A stretch of DNA of 64,000 nt. It comes from UBA7446 sp038143535. Lineage in GTDB: Bacteria; Bacteroidota; Bacteroidia; Flavobacteriales; Flavobacteriaceae. The stretch covers positions 744,001 through 808,000 of the forward strand of contig JAYQMD010000001.1 in NCBI GenBank assembly GCA_038143535.1. Direction: 5' to 3'. The notes below the pieces were generated by a model. The model ran no database searches and was not told where the DNA came from. It was given only the letters and a program-made list of their open reading frames with translations. The position numbers and the translations under genes are program-made. The first letter of the stretch is position 1, and every line of letters begins with the position of its first letter. This document shows positions 8,382 through 17,154 of this stretch, piece after piece.

Positions 8382-9031
8382 TGGCCGTCAACAAGGGTTA
8401 ACATGCGGTCGGCGCGGGCTGCCAATGCTTTGTTGTGCGTAACTAAAATGATACTGGCAGCAAATGTTTTTCGCAAATCAAAAAACATATCGTGGAGTTG
8501 GGCTGCTGCTACCGCATCCAAATTACCACTGGGTTCGTCTGCAAGCACTAGGCTGGGATTATTGATGAGTGCCCTGGCAACGGCAACACGTTGTTGCTCA
8601 CCACCCGAAAGCATGGTAGGCTTGTGTTTTGCTCTATCGGATAATCCAAAATAGTCAATAAGTTCAAGGGCACGTTTATTGGCATCTTTTTGATTCACCC
8701 CCTTTATTAAAGCCGGCATGCAGATGTTTTCAACAGCCGAAAATTCAGGTAACAATTGGTGGGATTGAAAAACAAACCCCAGCGTGCTGTTCCGGAATGT
8801 TGACAAAGCACTGTCTGAGAGTGATAACATGTCTGTTCCGTCAATAGTAAAACGTGTTTCAGGTCTATTATCTGGTTTATCTAGTGTCCCCAGTATCTGT
8901 AGCAAAGTAGTTTTTCCGGCTCCTGATGGTCCAACAATTGAAACAATTTCAGCAGGTTTAAGCGAAAAAGAAATGTCTTTTAGTATCGCTGTATCGTCGT
9001 AAGTCTTAAAAATGTGATGCGCTTCAATCAT
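8372..9031 (-). CDS. ABC transporter ATP-binding protein, LolD/MacB type
   Basis: A 220-residue stand-alone ATPase. Walker A is GPSGAGKT (34-41), followed by the Q-loop 'FVFQSHQLLPEF', the signature LSGGEQQ (141-147), Walker B 'LVLADEP' (161-167) and the switch His in 'ILVTHN'. These match the LolD/MacB group that pairs with FtsX-like permeases and serves lipoprotein release or export. No permease is nearby, so the partner must be elsewhere. The start is the ATG complementing 9029-9031; the longer frame runs into msrA and has no family resemblance. It precedes and overlaps the TIGR02757 gene. Confidence 0.9.
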   Translation of the reverse strand: MIEAHHIFKTYDDTAILKDISFSLKPAEIVSIVGPSGAGKTTLLQILGTLDKPDNRPETRFTIDGTDMLSLSDSALSTFRNSTLGFVFQSHQLLPEFSAVENICMPALIKGVNQKDANKRALELIDYFGLSDRAKHKPTMLSGGEQQRVAVARALINNPSLVLADEPSGNLDAVAAAQLHDMFFDLRKTFAASIILVTHNKALAARADRMLTLVDGQWS

Positions 9032-9114
9032 GTTATGCAAAGTAACTATTTTTTGATTTTTACAGGCTTGCCAAATCAATAAATGTTTGGCTATGCCCCG
9101 ATATAAATTTTCTT

Positions 9115-9122
9115 TAAATTTG
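9115..9122 (+). promoter_or_regulatory. Probable -7 element for msrA-folE
   Basis: TAAATTTG fits TAnnTTTG. Its end is 16 bases before the msrA ATG, giving a leader of about 9-11 bases. A possible -33 TTTG at 9086-9089 is 25 bases upstream, longer than usual. Confidence 0.35.
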
Positions 9123-9137
9123 AAAAAACCATTTTGA

Positions 9138-9665
9138 ATGGCGATAGCCACACTTGCTGGAGGATGTTTTTGGTGCACAGAAACCTTATTTGCACGTCTT
9201 GATGGCGTTCAAGATGTTATTTCTGGATATACAGATGGCCATATTAAAAACCCAGCATATCGTGAGGTCTGTACAGGCAGAACGGGTCATGCCGAATGCA
9301 TTCAACTGGAATACAACCCAGAAAAAATTTCGTTTGTATCACTTCTTGAGGTTTTCTTTGACACCCACAACCCAACTACGCTTAACCGTCAGGGTGCGGA
9401 TGTAGGGACGCAATATCGTTCTGGTATTTACTACCATGATGAAACGCAAAAAGTAGCTGCAGAAACGTTAATCGATGCTCTTACAAAAGAAAAAAAGTTT
9501 AAGGACCCTATTGTAACTGAAATAAAAGCTTTTGATGTGTTTTACCCAGCTGAAGTGGAGCACAAAGATTATTATAACCTAAACAGCAATCAACCCTATT
9601 GCGCAGCCGTAATTTCACCTAAAGTACAGAAGTTATTACGGAAACACGCATCTAAACTAAAATAA
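9138..9665 (+). CDS. msrA: Peptide-methionine (S)-S-oxide reductase
   Basis: Repairs oxidised methionine in proteins by reducing the S-sulfoxide, using thioredoxin. The catalytic motif GGCFWCTE is at residues 8-15 (nucleophile C10), followed by 'GHAECIQLEYNP' and the substrate-pocket Tyr residues ('GTQYRSGIYYH'); a further Cys in 'NQPYCAAV' near residue 154 can act as resolver. The 175-residue length is right for a cytosolic MsrA without an MsrB fusion. Only 1 base separates it from folE, so they are likely co-transcribed. Confidence 0.96.
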   Translation: MAIATLAGGCFWCTETLFARLDGVQDVISGYTDGHIKNPAYREVCTGRTGHAECIQLEYNPEKISFVSLLEVFFDTHNPTTLNRQGADVGTQYRSGIYYHDETQKVAAETLIDALTKEKKFKDPIVTEIKAFDVFYPAEVEHKDYYNLNSNQPYCAAVISPKVQKLLRKHASKLK

Positions 9666-9666
9666 C

Positions 9667-10257
9667 ATGAAGTATCAATCCAAGGATGTTTACAATACAG
9701 AAATGACAGCTGCTGTTAAGGAGCATTACTACGAGGTGTTGTCAAACCTTGGTGAAAATCCCGAAAGGGAAGGGCTAAAGGATACGCCAGAGCGCGCAGC
9801 CAAAGCCATGCAGTTTTTGACTCAGGGTTATGATATGGATCCCGTTGCTATACTTGAAAAGGCAAAGTTTGCCGAATCATATAACGAGATGGTATTGGTA
9901 AAAGATATCGAAGTTTATTCGTTGTGTGAACACCACATATTGCCCTTTTTTGGTAAGGCGCATATTGCTTACATACCCAACGGACATATTGTTGGTTTGA
10001 GTAAAATACCTAGAGTAGTTGATGTTTTTGCCCGTCGTTTACAAGTGCAAGAGCGTTTGACAGAGCAAATCATGAATTGCATCAATGACACCCTGCAACC
10101 AAAAGGAGTTGCTATTGTTATTGAAGCAGCCCATATGTGTATGATGATGCGAGGCGTTCAAAAACAAAACTCCATGACAACTACATCAGGATTTTTAGGT
10201 GCTTTTGAAGCTATGGAAACGCGGAATGAGTTTTTGAAACTGATACATTCAAAGTAA
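9667..10257 (+). CDS. folE: GTP cyclohydrolase I
   Basis: Converts GTP to 7,8-dihydroneopterin triphosphate, the first step to tetrahydrofolate. The 196-residue protein has the zinc ligands C87 and H90 ('SLCEHHILPFFG') and C157 ('AHMCMMMRG'), and the usual 'GLSKIPRVVDVFARRLQVQERLT' block, written here in part. It is the zinc-type FolE (type IA). It follows msrA and converges with the TonB receptor gene. Confidence 0.97.
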   Translation: MKYQSKDVYNTEMTAAVKEHYYEVLSNLGENPEREGLKDTPERAAKAMQFLTQGYDMDPVAILEKAKFAESYNEMVLVKDIEVYSLCEHHILPFFGKAHIAYIPNGHIVGLSKIPRVVDVFARRLQVQERLTEQIMNCINDTLQPKGVAIVIEAAHMCMMMRGVQKQNSMTTTSGFLGAFEAMETRNEFLKLIHSK

Positions 10258-10271
10258 TAGCTCCTCATCAA

Positions 10272-12746
10272 TCAATGTTGTATCTTGATTTGTAGCATAA
10301 CGTTTCTGCCAACTTCATCAGCGTAAAAACGCAACCTATTTAGGTAATTTCTATAAGAAACATCTAGCAAGTTGTCAAAAATTAAAGACATGCTTATTTT
10401 ACTAGAGCGTAGGGGGTACGGACCCCAGTTTAGTTCAAGACCCAGATCATGATATCCATTTGGTGGCGTACTTATATCCACCAATTTAGACACAATTTTG
10501 CCATCTTCAATAATGTCCTCAGTGAAGTTGTTGTCTGGATACCGATTTTGCTGGAAAACGGCTTTGCTGTTTAGCAGCACAATGAAGGATTCCCAATTGG
10601 GTAGTGAAAACTGTAACTGGTTATTAATGGTCAAAGGTGGAATATTAACAAGTGGTAAGTCTGTTTTGGTATTCGTGGCATCAACCCATGAAGTTGTATT
10701 TCTAAACTGCGTATTTGCATTAAATGCATAGGAAAAATCAAGGTCAACTCCTTTAAACAACACACTTGCTGCCGAATATTCCCAAACGGGAAATGCTCCT
10801 CTAATGGTACTCTCAACTCCAGTGGGTTCAATTAAAATATAATTGTTTTTTCCAACGGTTATAAACGGAGTAAAGGTGAATTGAAAATCACCTAATTTCT
10901 TTTCAAAATCGAGAACGGCCTTGTGGGTAGTTTCTTTTTCCAAAAAAGGATTTCCATATTCAATAGAAGACAAGGAGTGGTGCAAGCCATCACTGAACAT
11001 TTCAGCTATGTTTGGAGCGCGTTGTGTATGATTATAATTAAAGCTTATGCTGTAGGCTGGTGATAAGCTATGGCGCCCTCCCGCATTAAATGAAAAGGTG
11101 TTAAACTCTAGTGTTCTTTTGACTAATTTCTGACTTTTTTCTTCTCTAATAACGTATTTTCTAAACGGAGCTTCGTAATTTTTTAAGTTCCAACGACTGT
11201 TTTTATAAAATTTTTGAACTTCATTATTGTGGTATTCATAGCGCGCGCCAAACTCAAAAAGAAAGTTTTTAGTATTGTCAAAAGTAGCTGTAAAATAACC
11301 TCCTAAAATTGATTTTAAATAATCTGGAATTAATCTTCTAATTTCTGTTTCAGGGTTTGAGAAATTGTCTTGAACTTGAACAAAAATACCTGAGTCAAAG
11401 TTTCCTAGTCCTGTGTTCCATTCATAATTTGAGCCTAGGTTATGCGTATCTAATTTCATATCAAGAGCAGGTTTGTCTTTTAACGAACCTCTTCTTATAT
11501 CAAATTCTTTTCGGTTGTTCCTTTGCCAACTGTATTTAAGATGCAATTCACCGTTGGCGAAATTTGTATTTGTATATTCAACGTTGGCAGTGTAATGATT
11601 GTTTGCTTGTTTAGGAAAATCAATTTCATTTTTAAAAGGGTCTATGATTAGTGGAACATCGGATTCAATAGCGCGCAACAAGTCCTTGACATTGCCAATA
11701 TGTGCGCTCTTCAATATTGCTATATCGGAATCAAAATAACTGAAGAATGCTTTCCATTTGTGTTGAAGTCCATTTTTACCAAGTGAAATAGAGAAATTAT
11801 TTTCTTTATTAGCTGTGTTTGTTAAGTTGTAATTGGGGGCAGTGAAATCCCCATTTCTTTTATAAGTTCCCTGTAGTTTAATATATGTGCCGCTTTTGTA
11901 TGATTTCACCAAACTACTAGTGGCGCTATAGCCGCGGCCATTATACATACCGCTCAATATTGTTTTTCCATATAATGAATCCACATGTTTTGGCAATGTG
12001 GATTCGAGAATGACCACGCCTCCTGGTGTGGTTCCGTATTTGAGTGTACCAGCACCTTTGATTAGACGAATGTTTTCAAAAGTATTTAAATCTACGTTTG
12101 GCGAATGATCATGTCCCCATTGCTGATTTTCTAACATGATACCGTCGTAAACAACGCCAACTCTGCTACCAAACATGCCGTGAATAACAGGTTTCCCTAT
12201 ACTATTTCCCGTTGATAGGACAGAAACACCACTAATTTGCTCAAGTGCACCTGCTAAGCCTTTACTGCTAAAACGATCTTTTTCTAGCTCGCTTAAAGAA
12301 TGAACTTTACTTGTGGCTGAAAGTTCATGAACTTTCAGTTTAGAAACAATCACTTCATCTAAACTTTCAATACGATGTTCCAATTGAAAGTTAAATGAAC
12401 TGGATTTAAACAAATCAACTTCCCTAAAAACAGGTTCGCAATTTAAATGGGATATTTTAAGCTTAATTTTCCCTTTACATTGATTTTTAAATTGAAATAC
12501 ACCAGCAGCATCAGAAACAGTAGTTGTGCTACTTCCCAATACTTCTATAACCGCTGCCTCTAAAGGCAAGTTGTCTTCAACATCAAAAATTTTTCCTGTA
12601 AGGGTAAGCGCACACTCTTGAGAAAAAGCAAAGCTAGTAGTCAGTACGCAAATACTGACTACTGCTTTGAGAACGAATAAATAATTTAAACAGTTACTCC
12701 AAATAAAAGATATGTGGAAATTCTTCAAAAAATTTCGATCAAACAC
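10272..12746 (-). CDS. TonB-dependent outer-membrane receptor, probable metal uptake
   Basis: An 824-residue outer-membrane receptor. The N-terminus has a signal peptide (hydrophobic stretch ending 'TTSFAFSQ'), a carboxypeptidase-D-like regulatory domain ('LTGKIFDVEDNLPLEAAVIEV'-like, about residues 48-130), a TonB plug (about 145-260, with 'PVIHGMFGSRVGVVYDG' and 'GAGTLKYGTTPGGVV') and a long beta-barrel ending in an aromatic strand ('VMLQIKIQH'). A His-rich 'QQWGHDHSP' lies in the plug, recalling His-Asp loops of zinc receptors of the ZnuD kind. The gene starts one base after the stop of a His-rich lipoprotein gene. Substrate (zinc or copper) is inferred from context only. Confidence 0.93.
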   Translation of the reverse strand: MFDRNFLKNFHISFIWSNCLNYLFVLKAVVSICVLTTSFAFSQECALTLTGKIFDVEDNLPLEAAVIEVLGSSTTTVSDAAGVFQFKNQCKGKIKLKISHLNCEPVFREVDLFKSSSFNFQLEHRIESLDEVIVSKLKVHELSATSKVHSLSELEKDRFSSKGLAGALEQISGVSVLSTGNSIGKPVIHGMFGSRVGVVYDGIMLENQQWGHDHSPNVDLNTFENIRLIKGAGTLKYGTTPGGVVILESTLPKHVDSLYGKTILSGMYNGRGYSATSSLVKSYKSGTYIKLQGTYKRNGDFTAPNYNLTNTANKENNFSISLGKNGLQHKWKAFFSYFDSDIAILKSAHIGNVKDLLRAIESDVPLIIDPFKNEIDFPKQANNHYTANVEYTNTNFANGELHLKYSWQRNNRKEFDIRRGSLKDKPALDMKLDTHNLGSNYEWNTGLGNFDSGIFVQVQDNFSNPETEIRRLIPDYLKSILGGYFTATFDNTKNFLFEFGARYEYHNNEVQKFYKNSRWNLKNYEAPFRKYVIREEKSQKLVKRTLEFNTFSFNAGGRHSLSPAYSISFNYNHTQRAPNIAEMFSDGLHHSLSSIEYGNPFLEKETTHKAVLDFEKKLGDFQFTFTPFITVGKNNYILIEPTGVESTIRGAFPVWEYSAASVLFKGVDLDFSYAFNANTQFRNTTSWVDATNTKTDLPLVNIPPLTINNQLQFSLPNWESFIVLLNSKAVFQQNRYPDNNFTEDIIEDGKIVSKLVDISTPPNGYHDLGLELNWGPYPLRSSKISMSLIFDNLLDVSYRNYLNRLRFYADEVGRNVMLQIKIQH

Positions 12747-13322
12747 TTATTCTACGTGCGCTTCAAATTCAATTTCAACATCCGTAGCGCCACCAAAATC
12801 ATTACGTGAAGTGCCTGTTTTTGATGTTGGCTCATGAATCAAATAAGCTTCTACATCAGCTACACCAGCAGCTGTTGTTGTCCACTTTGTAATCAGATTA
12901 AGTGGATTAGAATTACTATCCATGGTATCGCCTGTTCCAGATTCAACTGTAATGTTTGCGCCATCTGTTAATTCATAGAATACATGATGTTCATCTGCTT
13001 CTTCGATAACTTCAAGTGTAATATCCTCCGGATTGCTAGGATCTTCATCGTTGTAAAAACGAATTTCAAAAAGATACGATGAATTTGCTGCAAGTTCAAT
13101 TTCAGCATGATCATCATGAGTACCGTCGCCGCCATGATCATGGTCGTGATCTTCGACTTCAAACGTATATGTGGTAACATCTGACGAATCGTTTTCATTT
13201 GTAACTTTCAATGTTACTCTTGAAAATTCTTCGTGTTCGTGGATTGTTTCTGGTTCATCTTTGTCACAAGATGCAGTAACAAATAATAATGCCATAGAGG
13301 CATAAAAAAATACTTTTTTCAT
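12747..13322 (-). CDS. Lipoprotein with His/Asp-rich loop, partner of the TonB receptor
   Basis: A 191-residue lipoprotein: signal peptide with lipobox 'FVTASC' (Cys19), then an acidic, beta-rich domain. A stretch near residues 58-72 (EDHDHDHGGDGTHDDH) is packed with His and Asp and would bind divalent metal; 'ETIHEHEEF' adds more His at the N-terminus. The fold resembles, from memory, a Bacteroidota family labelled 'type 1 periplasmic binding fold superfamily protein', usually encoded with a TonB receptor ('EEADEHHVFYEL' and 'LIHEP' are typical marks). It likely captures or delivers metal at the outer membrane. The exact role has not been established, as far as I know. Confidence 0.85.
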   Translation of the reverse strand: MKKVFFYASMALLFVTASCDKDEPETIHEHEEFSRVTLKVTNENDSSDVTTYTFEVEDHDHDHGGDGTHDDHAEIELAANSSYLFEIRFYNDEDPSNPEDITLEVIEEADEHHVFYELTDGANITVESGTGDTMDSNSNPLNLITKWTTTAAGVADVEAYLIHEPTSKTGTSRNDFGGATDVEIEFEAHVE

Positions 13323-13370
13323 TTTTATAAATTTAATTGATTAATATGGGTAAATAGACGGAAGTGTGGT

Positions 13371-13673
13371 CTACATGGGTGGTGCCCTCAATAATTTACA
13401 ACTAAATTTATTTTTAAAAACAGCCTGCGAGAGTGCATATGACTCAAAAGAAAAATTTAATGCAGCAACTGCAAGCCTATCAAAAAGGGATAGTGAGTTT
13501 AACTCGAAAAAGTAATCCGACAATTCACATGAGGTGTCAATTGCGTGTAAGTGTAATTTACTGTCGTCACAAACAGGGTGATCGTGATGTGCAAATATAT
13601 GTGTATGCTGCGCTAGGGTAGGGATAAATAAAAACCCAACCAGAAGTAAGCGAACAAATATATTATTGTGCAT
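13371..13673 (-). CDS. Small exported His-rich protein (100 aa)
   Basis: A 100-residue protein with an N-terminal hydrophobic segment ('LLLVGFLFIPTLAQ') that looks like a signal peptide, then a dense His/Cys cluster (HTHIFAHHDHPVC and HLHAIDTSCE) and a tail ending LLRAPPM. Such short His-rich proteins with an 'R-[AG]-PP' end occur, from memory, beside metal-linked TonB receptors in Bacteroidota. The start is the ATG complementing 13671-13673, because the longer frame overlaps the upstream gene. It begins one base after the stop of the DUF6787-like gene and stands 48 bases before the lipoprotein gene. Probably metal-binding; mechanism unknown. Confidence 0.72.
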   Translation of the reverse strand: MHNNIFVRLLLVGFLFIPTLAQHTHIFAHHDHPVCDDSKLHLHAIDTSCELSDYFFELNSLSLFDRLAVAALNFSFESYALSQAVFKNKFSCKLLRAPPM

Positions 13674-13674
13674 C

Positions 13675-13983
13675 TTATTTTGAATTAAACAGAAAACCCA
13701 GACCCATTCGGCTAAGCATCTTCTTTTCAAAGTTCCAAAAAAACTTGAATTGACCAAATATAAACCCAAAAAATACAAGCAGCACCTGATAGATGGGAAA
13801 AATTAAAAGAATTCTTGCTGGCCAATACACCCAAGCAGAAAAATTATCTGCAGTGATTCCTAAAAAACTCGTGAATGGAGTTACCAATCGTGCAGCTGAT
13901 GAACCTGTCACCGCAAACACAATAAGTATCATGACCAATTGGAAATTGGAATAAATGCCCCAACGTTCTTTTAGGCGTTTCAT
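13675..13983 (-). CDS. DUF6787-like small membrane protein
   Basis: A 102-residue integral membrane protein beginning MKRLKERWGI with two hydrophobic segments (about residues 14-32 and 50-75) and a conserved end 'GQFKFFWNFEKKMLSRMG'. It matches, from memory, the DUF6787 family of Flavobacteriia, which has no known function. Its start codon overlaps the stop of the interrupted serA gene by one base, so it is read from the serC-serA transcript. It has no His-rich part and seems unrelated to the metal locus that follows. Confidence 0.82.
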   Translation of the reverse strand: MKRLKERWGIYSNFQLVMILIVFAVTGSSAARLVTPFTSFLGITADNFSAWVYWPARILLIFPIYQVLLVFFGFIFGQFKFFWNFEKKMLSRMGLGFLFNSK

Positions 13984-14933
13984 TAACCGAGTAAGTCCTT
14001 AATCTGTTGTGCTAGCTCTGTGCCTATGCGATCTTGTGCTTCGTGTGTAGCAGCACCAATGTGCGGTGTTAACGAAATACTTGGATGCATCAAGAGTTTT
14101 ACGGCAGGCGTAGGCTCATTTACAAAAGTATCAAGGGCAGCAAAACTCAATTGTTTGCTGTCAAGCGCATTGACCAATGCTTGTTCGTCTACAACTCATC
14201 CACGTGCAGCATTTATCAAACCAGCCCCTTTTTTCATCTTAACCATTTCGGCTGCGCCTATGGTCGGTTTGTCTTGTGCGGGTACGTGCAGCGTAATAAA
14301 GTCAGACTGCGCCAATACGTCGTCAAAAGAACGTGTTTTGATATTAATATCTACAGACTGTCCGTTGAAGAAGTCAACAGCAACAGTAGCTTCGTCCATA
14401 AATGGATCATAAGCAGCAACGTCCATACCCAAACCTACAGCAATCTTTGCAGTAGCCTGTCCAATACGACCAAAGCCAATAACACCCAGCGTCTTACCTC
14501 TTAGTTCAGTTCCACCAGCATAGGCCTTTTTTAAGGCTTTAAACTTGGTTTCTCCATCGAGAGGCATGTTACGATTGCTATCATACAAAAAACGCACAGC
14601 GCCAAATAAATGGGCAAATACCAATTCAGCTACTGACGAAGAAGAGGCAGCAGGCGTATTGATAACGTGCAATCCTTTTTCACGTGCATAGGCAACGTCA
14701 ATATTGTCCATACCTACACCACCGCGGCCAATAAGCTTTAATCCTGGGCAGGCATCAATCAGTTCTTTTCGAACGGTTGTGGCACTGCGAACCAATATGC
14801 CAGCAATATTGTTTTCGTTGATATAATTAACAAGCTGCTCTTGGGCTACGTTTGTTGTTGTGAGCGTAAAGCCAAAATCAGCTAATGCGTCTACTCCAGA
14901 TTGGGAAATCCCATCGTTTGCGTGAATGTTCAT
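13983..14933 (-). pseudogene. serA: D-3-phosphoglycerate dehydrogenase interrupted by an in-frame TGA
   Basis: First step of serine synthesis from 3-phosphoglycerate. The reading frame is normal from the ATG complementing 14931-14933 through 'GRGGVGMDNID', the Rossmann motif 'GVIGFGRIGQ' and 'LINAARG', where a TGA (complement of 14196-14198) follows. The same frame continues directly after it with 'VVDEQALVNALD' and the normal C-terminus ('LTPHIGAATHEAQDRIG') to the stop at 13983. The family has Gly at this position (ARGG), so GGA has become TGA by one base. Without the stop the protein would be about 316 residues, the usual length. As read, catalytic and C-terminal parts are separated and the enzyme would be inactive. 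Either a true nonsense mutation or a base-call error. Confidence 0.9.
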
Positions 14934-14941
14934 ATGTTATA

Positions 14942-16006
14942 TTATGCGTTTTGTTCTAAAGTTTTCATTACATCTACCAATACTTGTACGGACTCAATTG
15001 GCAGGGCATTGTACATGGATGCACGGTAACCACCAACAGAACGGTGCCCATTAATTCCGTTGAGACCAGCTTCTCTGGCCATGGCCTCAAAGTTTTCTTT
15101 TAGTGACGCATCGTTGAGCGTGAAAGTTGCATTCATGGTACTTCGGTCTTCTGTGGCTGCAAAACCATCAAATAGCGGATTGCGGTCTATTTCACCATAC
15201 ATCAATGCTGCTTTGGCGGCGTTTTCTTTTTCAATAGCTGCAATACCACCTTTGTTTTTTAACCATTGTAGGGTCAACATAGAGGTATAAACAGCAAACA
15301 CTGGTGGTGTGTTAAACATGCTGTCTTTGTCAGCATGAATTTTGTAGTCTAACATGGAAGGGATCTGTCTAGAAACCTTTCCAAGGGCATCTTCTTTTGC
15401 AACAACGAGTGTAGCTCCAGCAGGGCCCATATTTTTTTGTGCGCCAGCATACAGCAAATCAAACTTGCTAAAGTCTAAAGATCGAGAGAAAATATCGGAT
15501 GAAGAATCCGAAATGAGCGGCACAGTTGTTTCGGGCAAAACTTTGTACTGCGTTCCAAAAATGGTGTTGTTGGTTGTGATGTGCAGGTAATCCAAGTCTG
15601 AAGGGATGTAAAATCCTTTTGGGATATAATTAAAGTTTGCATCCTCTGAAGACGATAACTCAACCACTTCACCGAACAGCTTGGCTTCCTTGATGGCTTT
15701 TGTAGACCAAGTACCAGAATTGGCATAGCCCGCTTTGGTTTCAAGAAAGTTGTTGGCAACATTTAAAAACTGCTGACTAGCACCGCCTTGAAGAAACATG
15801 GCCTTATATCCTTTGCCTTCTAATCCCAATAGTTCGAGTACAAGCGAAGTTGCCTTCTCCATGATTTCGACAAAAGCTGGGCTTCGGTGCGATATTTCTA
15901 TTAGGGATAGTCCTGAATTGTCTAGTTCGACAACTGCTTGGGCCGCTTTTTGCATCACTTCTTTCGGTAGGATACAGGGTCCAGCACTAAAGTTGTGCTT
16001 TTTCAT
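14942..16006 (-). CDS. serC: Phosphoserine aminotransferase
   Basis: Transfers an amino group from glutamate to 3-phosphohydroxypyruvate in serine synthesis (also used in pyridoxal phosphate synthesis). The 354-residue PLP enzyme starts 'MKKHNFSAGPCILP' and has the PLP-lysine in 'YAGAQKNMGPAG' and the end 'GGYRASMYNALP'. The start is the ATG complementing 16004-16006; 10 upstream codons in frame do not belong to the family. It is intact although serA, 8 bases downstream, carries a stop. Confidence 0.97.
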   Translation of the reverse strand: MKKHNFSAGPCILPKEVMQKAAQAVVELDNSGLSLIEISHRSPAFVEIMEKATSLVLELLGLEGKGYKAMFLQGGASQQFLNVANNFLETKAGYANSGTWSTKAIKEAKLFGEVVELSSSEDANFNYIPKGFYIPSDLDYLHITTNNTIFGTQYKVLPETTVPLISDSSSDIFSRSLDFSKFDLLYAGAQKNMGPAGATLVVAKEDALGKVSRQIPSMLDYKIHADKDSMFNTPPVFAVYTSMLTLQWLKNKGGIAAIEKENAAKAALMYGEIDRNPLFDGFAATEDRSTMNATFTLNDASLKENFEAMAREAGLNGINGHRSVGGYRASMYNALPIESVQVLVDVMKTLEQNA

Positions 16007-16067
16007 TTTCAAATTAATTTGAAGGCAAAGTAACAAAAACGCCTGCGGTTACGCACCTTTTTTAATG

Positions 16068-17102
16068 TTACTTTTTCAACAAAAAAGCCATGGTATCAAC
16101 ATGGTCGGCGTAATCTCCCAGTTTTGGATACTGTGTTTGACCAAAAGCGAAAGCATTTTCCACACAATTACTAACCACGCATTGAATCTGCTCGTCTTGA
16201 TCTTGAAGGCGCTGTTTCACCATTTCTAAATCTGTATATGTACTGTAATGCACACAGGCAATGGGGGAGTTTAGCCCTTCATCTTTTTTGAACATCATAA
16301 AACCATTTTCCAATAATTCTTGTTCTTGCATCAAATAAACTGCTTTGTTGTAATCGTAATTGTTGGCGTAAGCACTGTGTTGTATAAGGTCTTTGTGATC
16401 ATAAAGTGCCAAAAACAATTTGTTGAAATCATAGCCATCTGGAACCATGAGGTGTGATACACTGCGGCAGCCCAATCCAAAATACTGCATCATGTCATGA
16501 CAGAGAGCAGCCAAATCTGATTGTGTTTCATTGCCGTCCAGCACAGCAACACCATTTCTTGTCTTGCGGATGATGTGAGGCCTCTTTTTAAAATAATATT
16601 CAAAGTACCGAGCTGTATTGTTGCTGCCTGTGGCAATGACCTTATCATAGGTTTCGAGTTTTCCTTCTGTAAAACGAACCTGATCTTTCCAATCGGGCTT
16701 AACAGAAACAAGAAAATCGACGATTAACGGAAGAAGAAAGGTATCATTTGACGAACATTTTGCTTCAATGCTACAGCCGCACGCAAGCCCGCAAAGCACA
16801 TCGTGTAGGCCAACCAATGGGATGTTACCTGCCAATACCAAGGCCAGTCGTGTGGCCTTTTGCGGCACTGGGTAGGTGGTCAGCCAGTCAGTAATGTCTT
16901 TTTCATTTAGGGTTTGTCCCCAAACAGACATGCAAAAGTCAAGATTTTCTTTTGTAAACCATTTGTTTTGATCGGAGGCGCTAACAAGTGCATTATCAAG
17001 CTTTTCAATCCAGTCATCGGCTCTTTTGTTTTTGGAAGTATAGTCGTTTAGGAGTTTGCCCAAGGCAGTAAAAGCCTGAATACTTTGTGTATGATTTGTC
17101 AT
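16068..17102 (-). CDS. Acyl-CoA reductase, LuxC-like
   Basis: A 344-residue protein related to LuxC, the NADPH-dependent reductase that turns acyl-CoA or acyl groups into aldehydes. Family marks include 'LALVLAGNIPLVGLHDVLCGLACG' (quoted in part as AGNIPLVGLHD) and 'VIATGSNNTARYFEYYF', an aldehyde-dehydrogenase-type nucleotide-binding region. It is cytosolic, with no signal peptide. It is divergent from the ferredoxin gene, an arrangement I recall as conserved in Flavobacteriia; ferredoxin might supply electrons to the same pathway but this is inference. The physiological substrate is unknown. Confidence 0.85.
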   Translation of the reverse strand: MTNHTQSIQAFTALGKLLNDYTSKNKRADDWIEKLDNALVSASDQNKWFTKENLDFCMSVWGQTLNEKDITDWLTTYPVPQKATRLALVLAGNIPLVGLHDVLCGLACGCSIEAKCSSNDTFLLPLIVDFLVSVKPDWKDQVRFTEGKLETYDKVIATGSNNTARYFEYYFKKRPHIIRKTRNGVAVLDGNETQSDLAALCHDMMQYFGLGCRSVSHLMVPDGYDFNKLFLALYDHKDLIQHSAYANNYDYNKAVYLMQEQELLENGFMMFKKDEGLNSPIACVHYSTYTDLEMVKQRLQDQDEQIQCVVSNCVENAFAFGQTQYPKLGDYADHVDTMAFLLKK

Positions 17103-17104
17103 GG

Positions 17105-17136
17105 TTTGGTTTAGAGTTATTATGCTCCTATTTTTG
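17105..17136 (+). promoter_or_regulatory. Bacteroidota promoter for the ferredoxin gene
   Basis: TTTG at 17105-17108 and TATTTTTG at 17129-17136 (fits TAnnTTTG), 20 bases apart, match the -33/-7 layout of the primary Bacteroidota sigma factor. Transcription would start near 17143, giving a leader of about 12 bases before the ATG at 17155. Confidence 0.6.
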
Positions 17137-17154
17137 CAAAGTTAAAGAATTGCT

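Noticed and set aside
10498..10731. Open frames on the strand opposite to long genes (TonB receptor, parC, LpxC, his genes)
   Set aside because: They are shadows of the coding frame with odd composition, no family resemblance and no upstream signals.
13371..13778. Longer start for the small His-rich protein
   Set aside because: It would overlap the DUF6787-like gene and place the signal peptide in the middle of the protein.
14196..14198. TGA recoded as glycine, as in some candidate-phylum bacteria
   Set aside because: TGA serves as a normal stop elsewhere in the window (for example parE at 22533-22535 and the ferredoxin gene at 17503-17505), so a genetic-code change is not supported.
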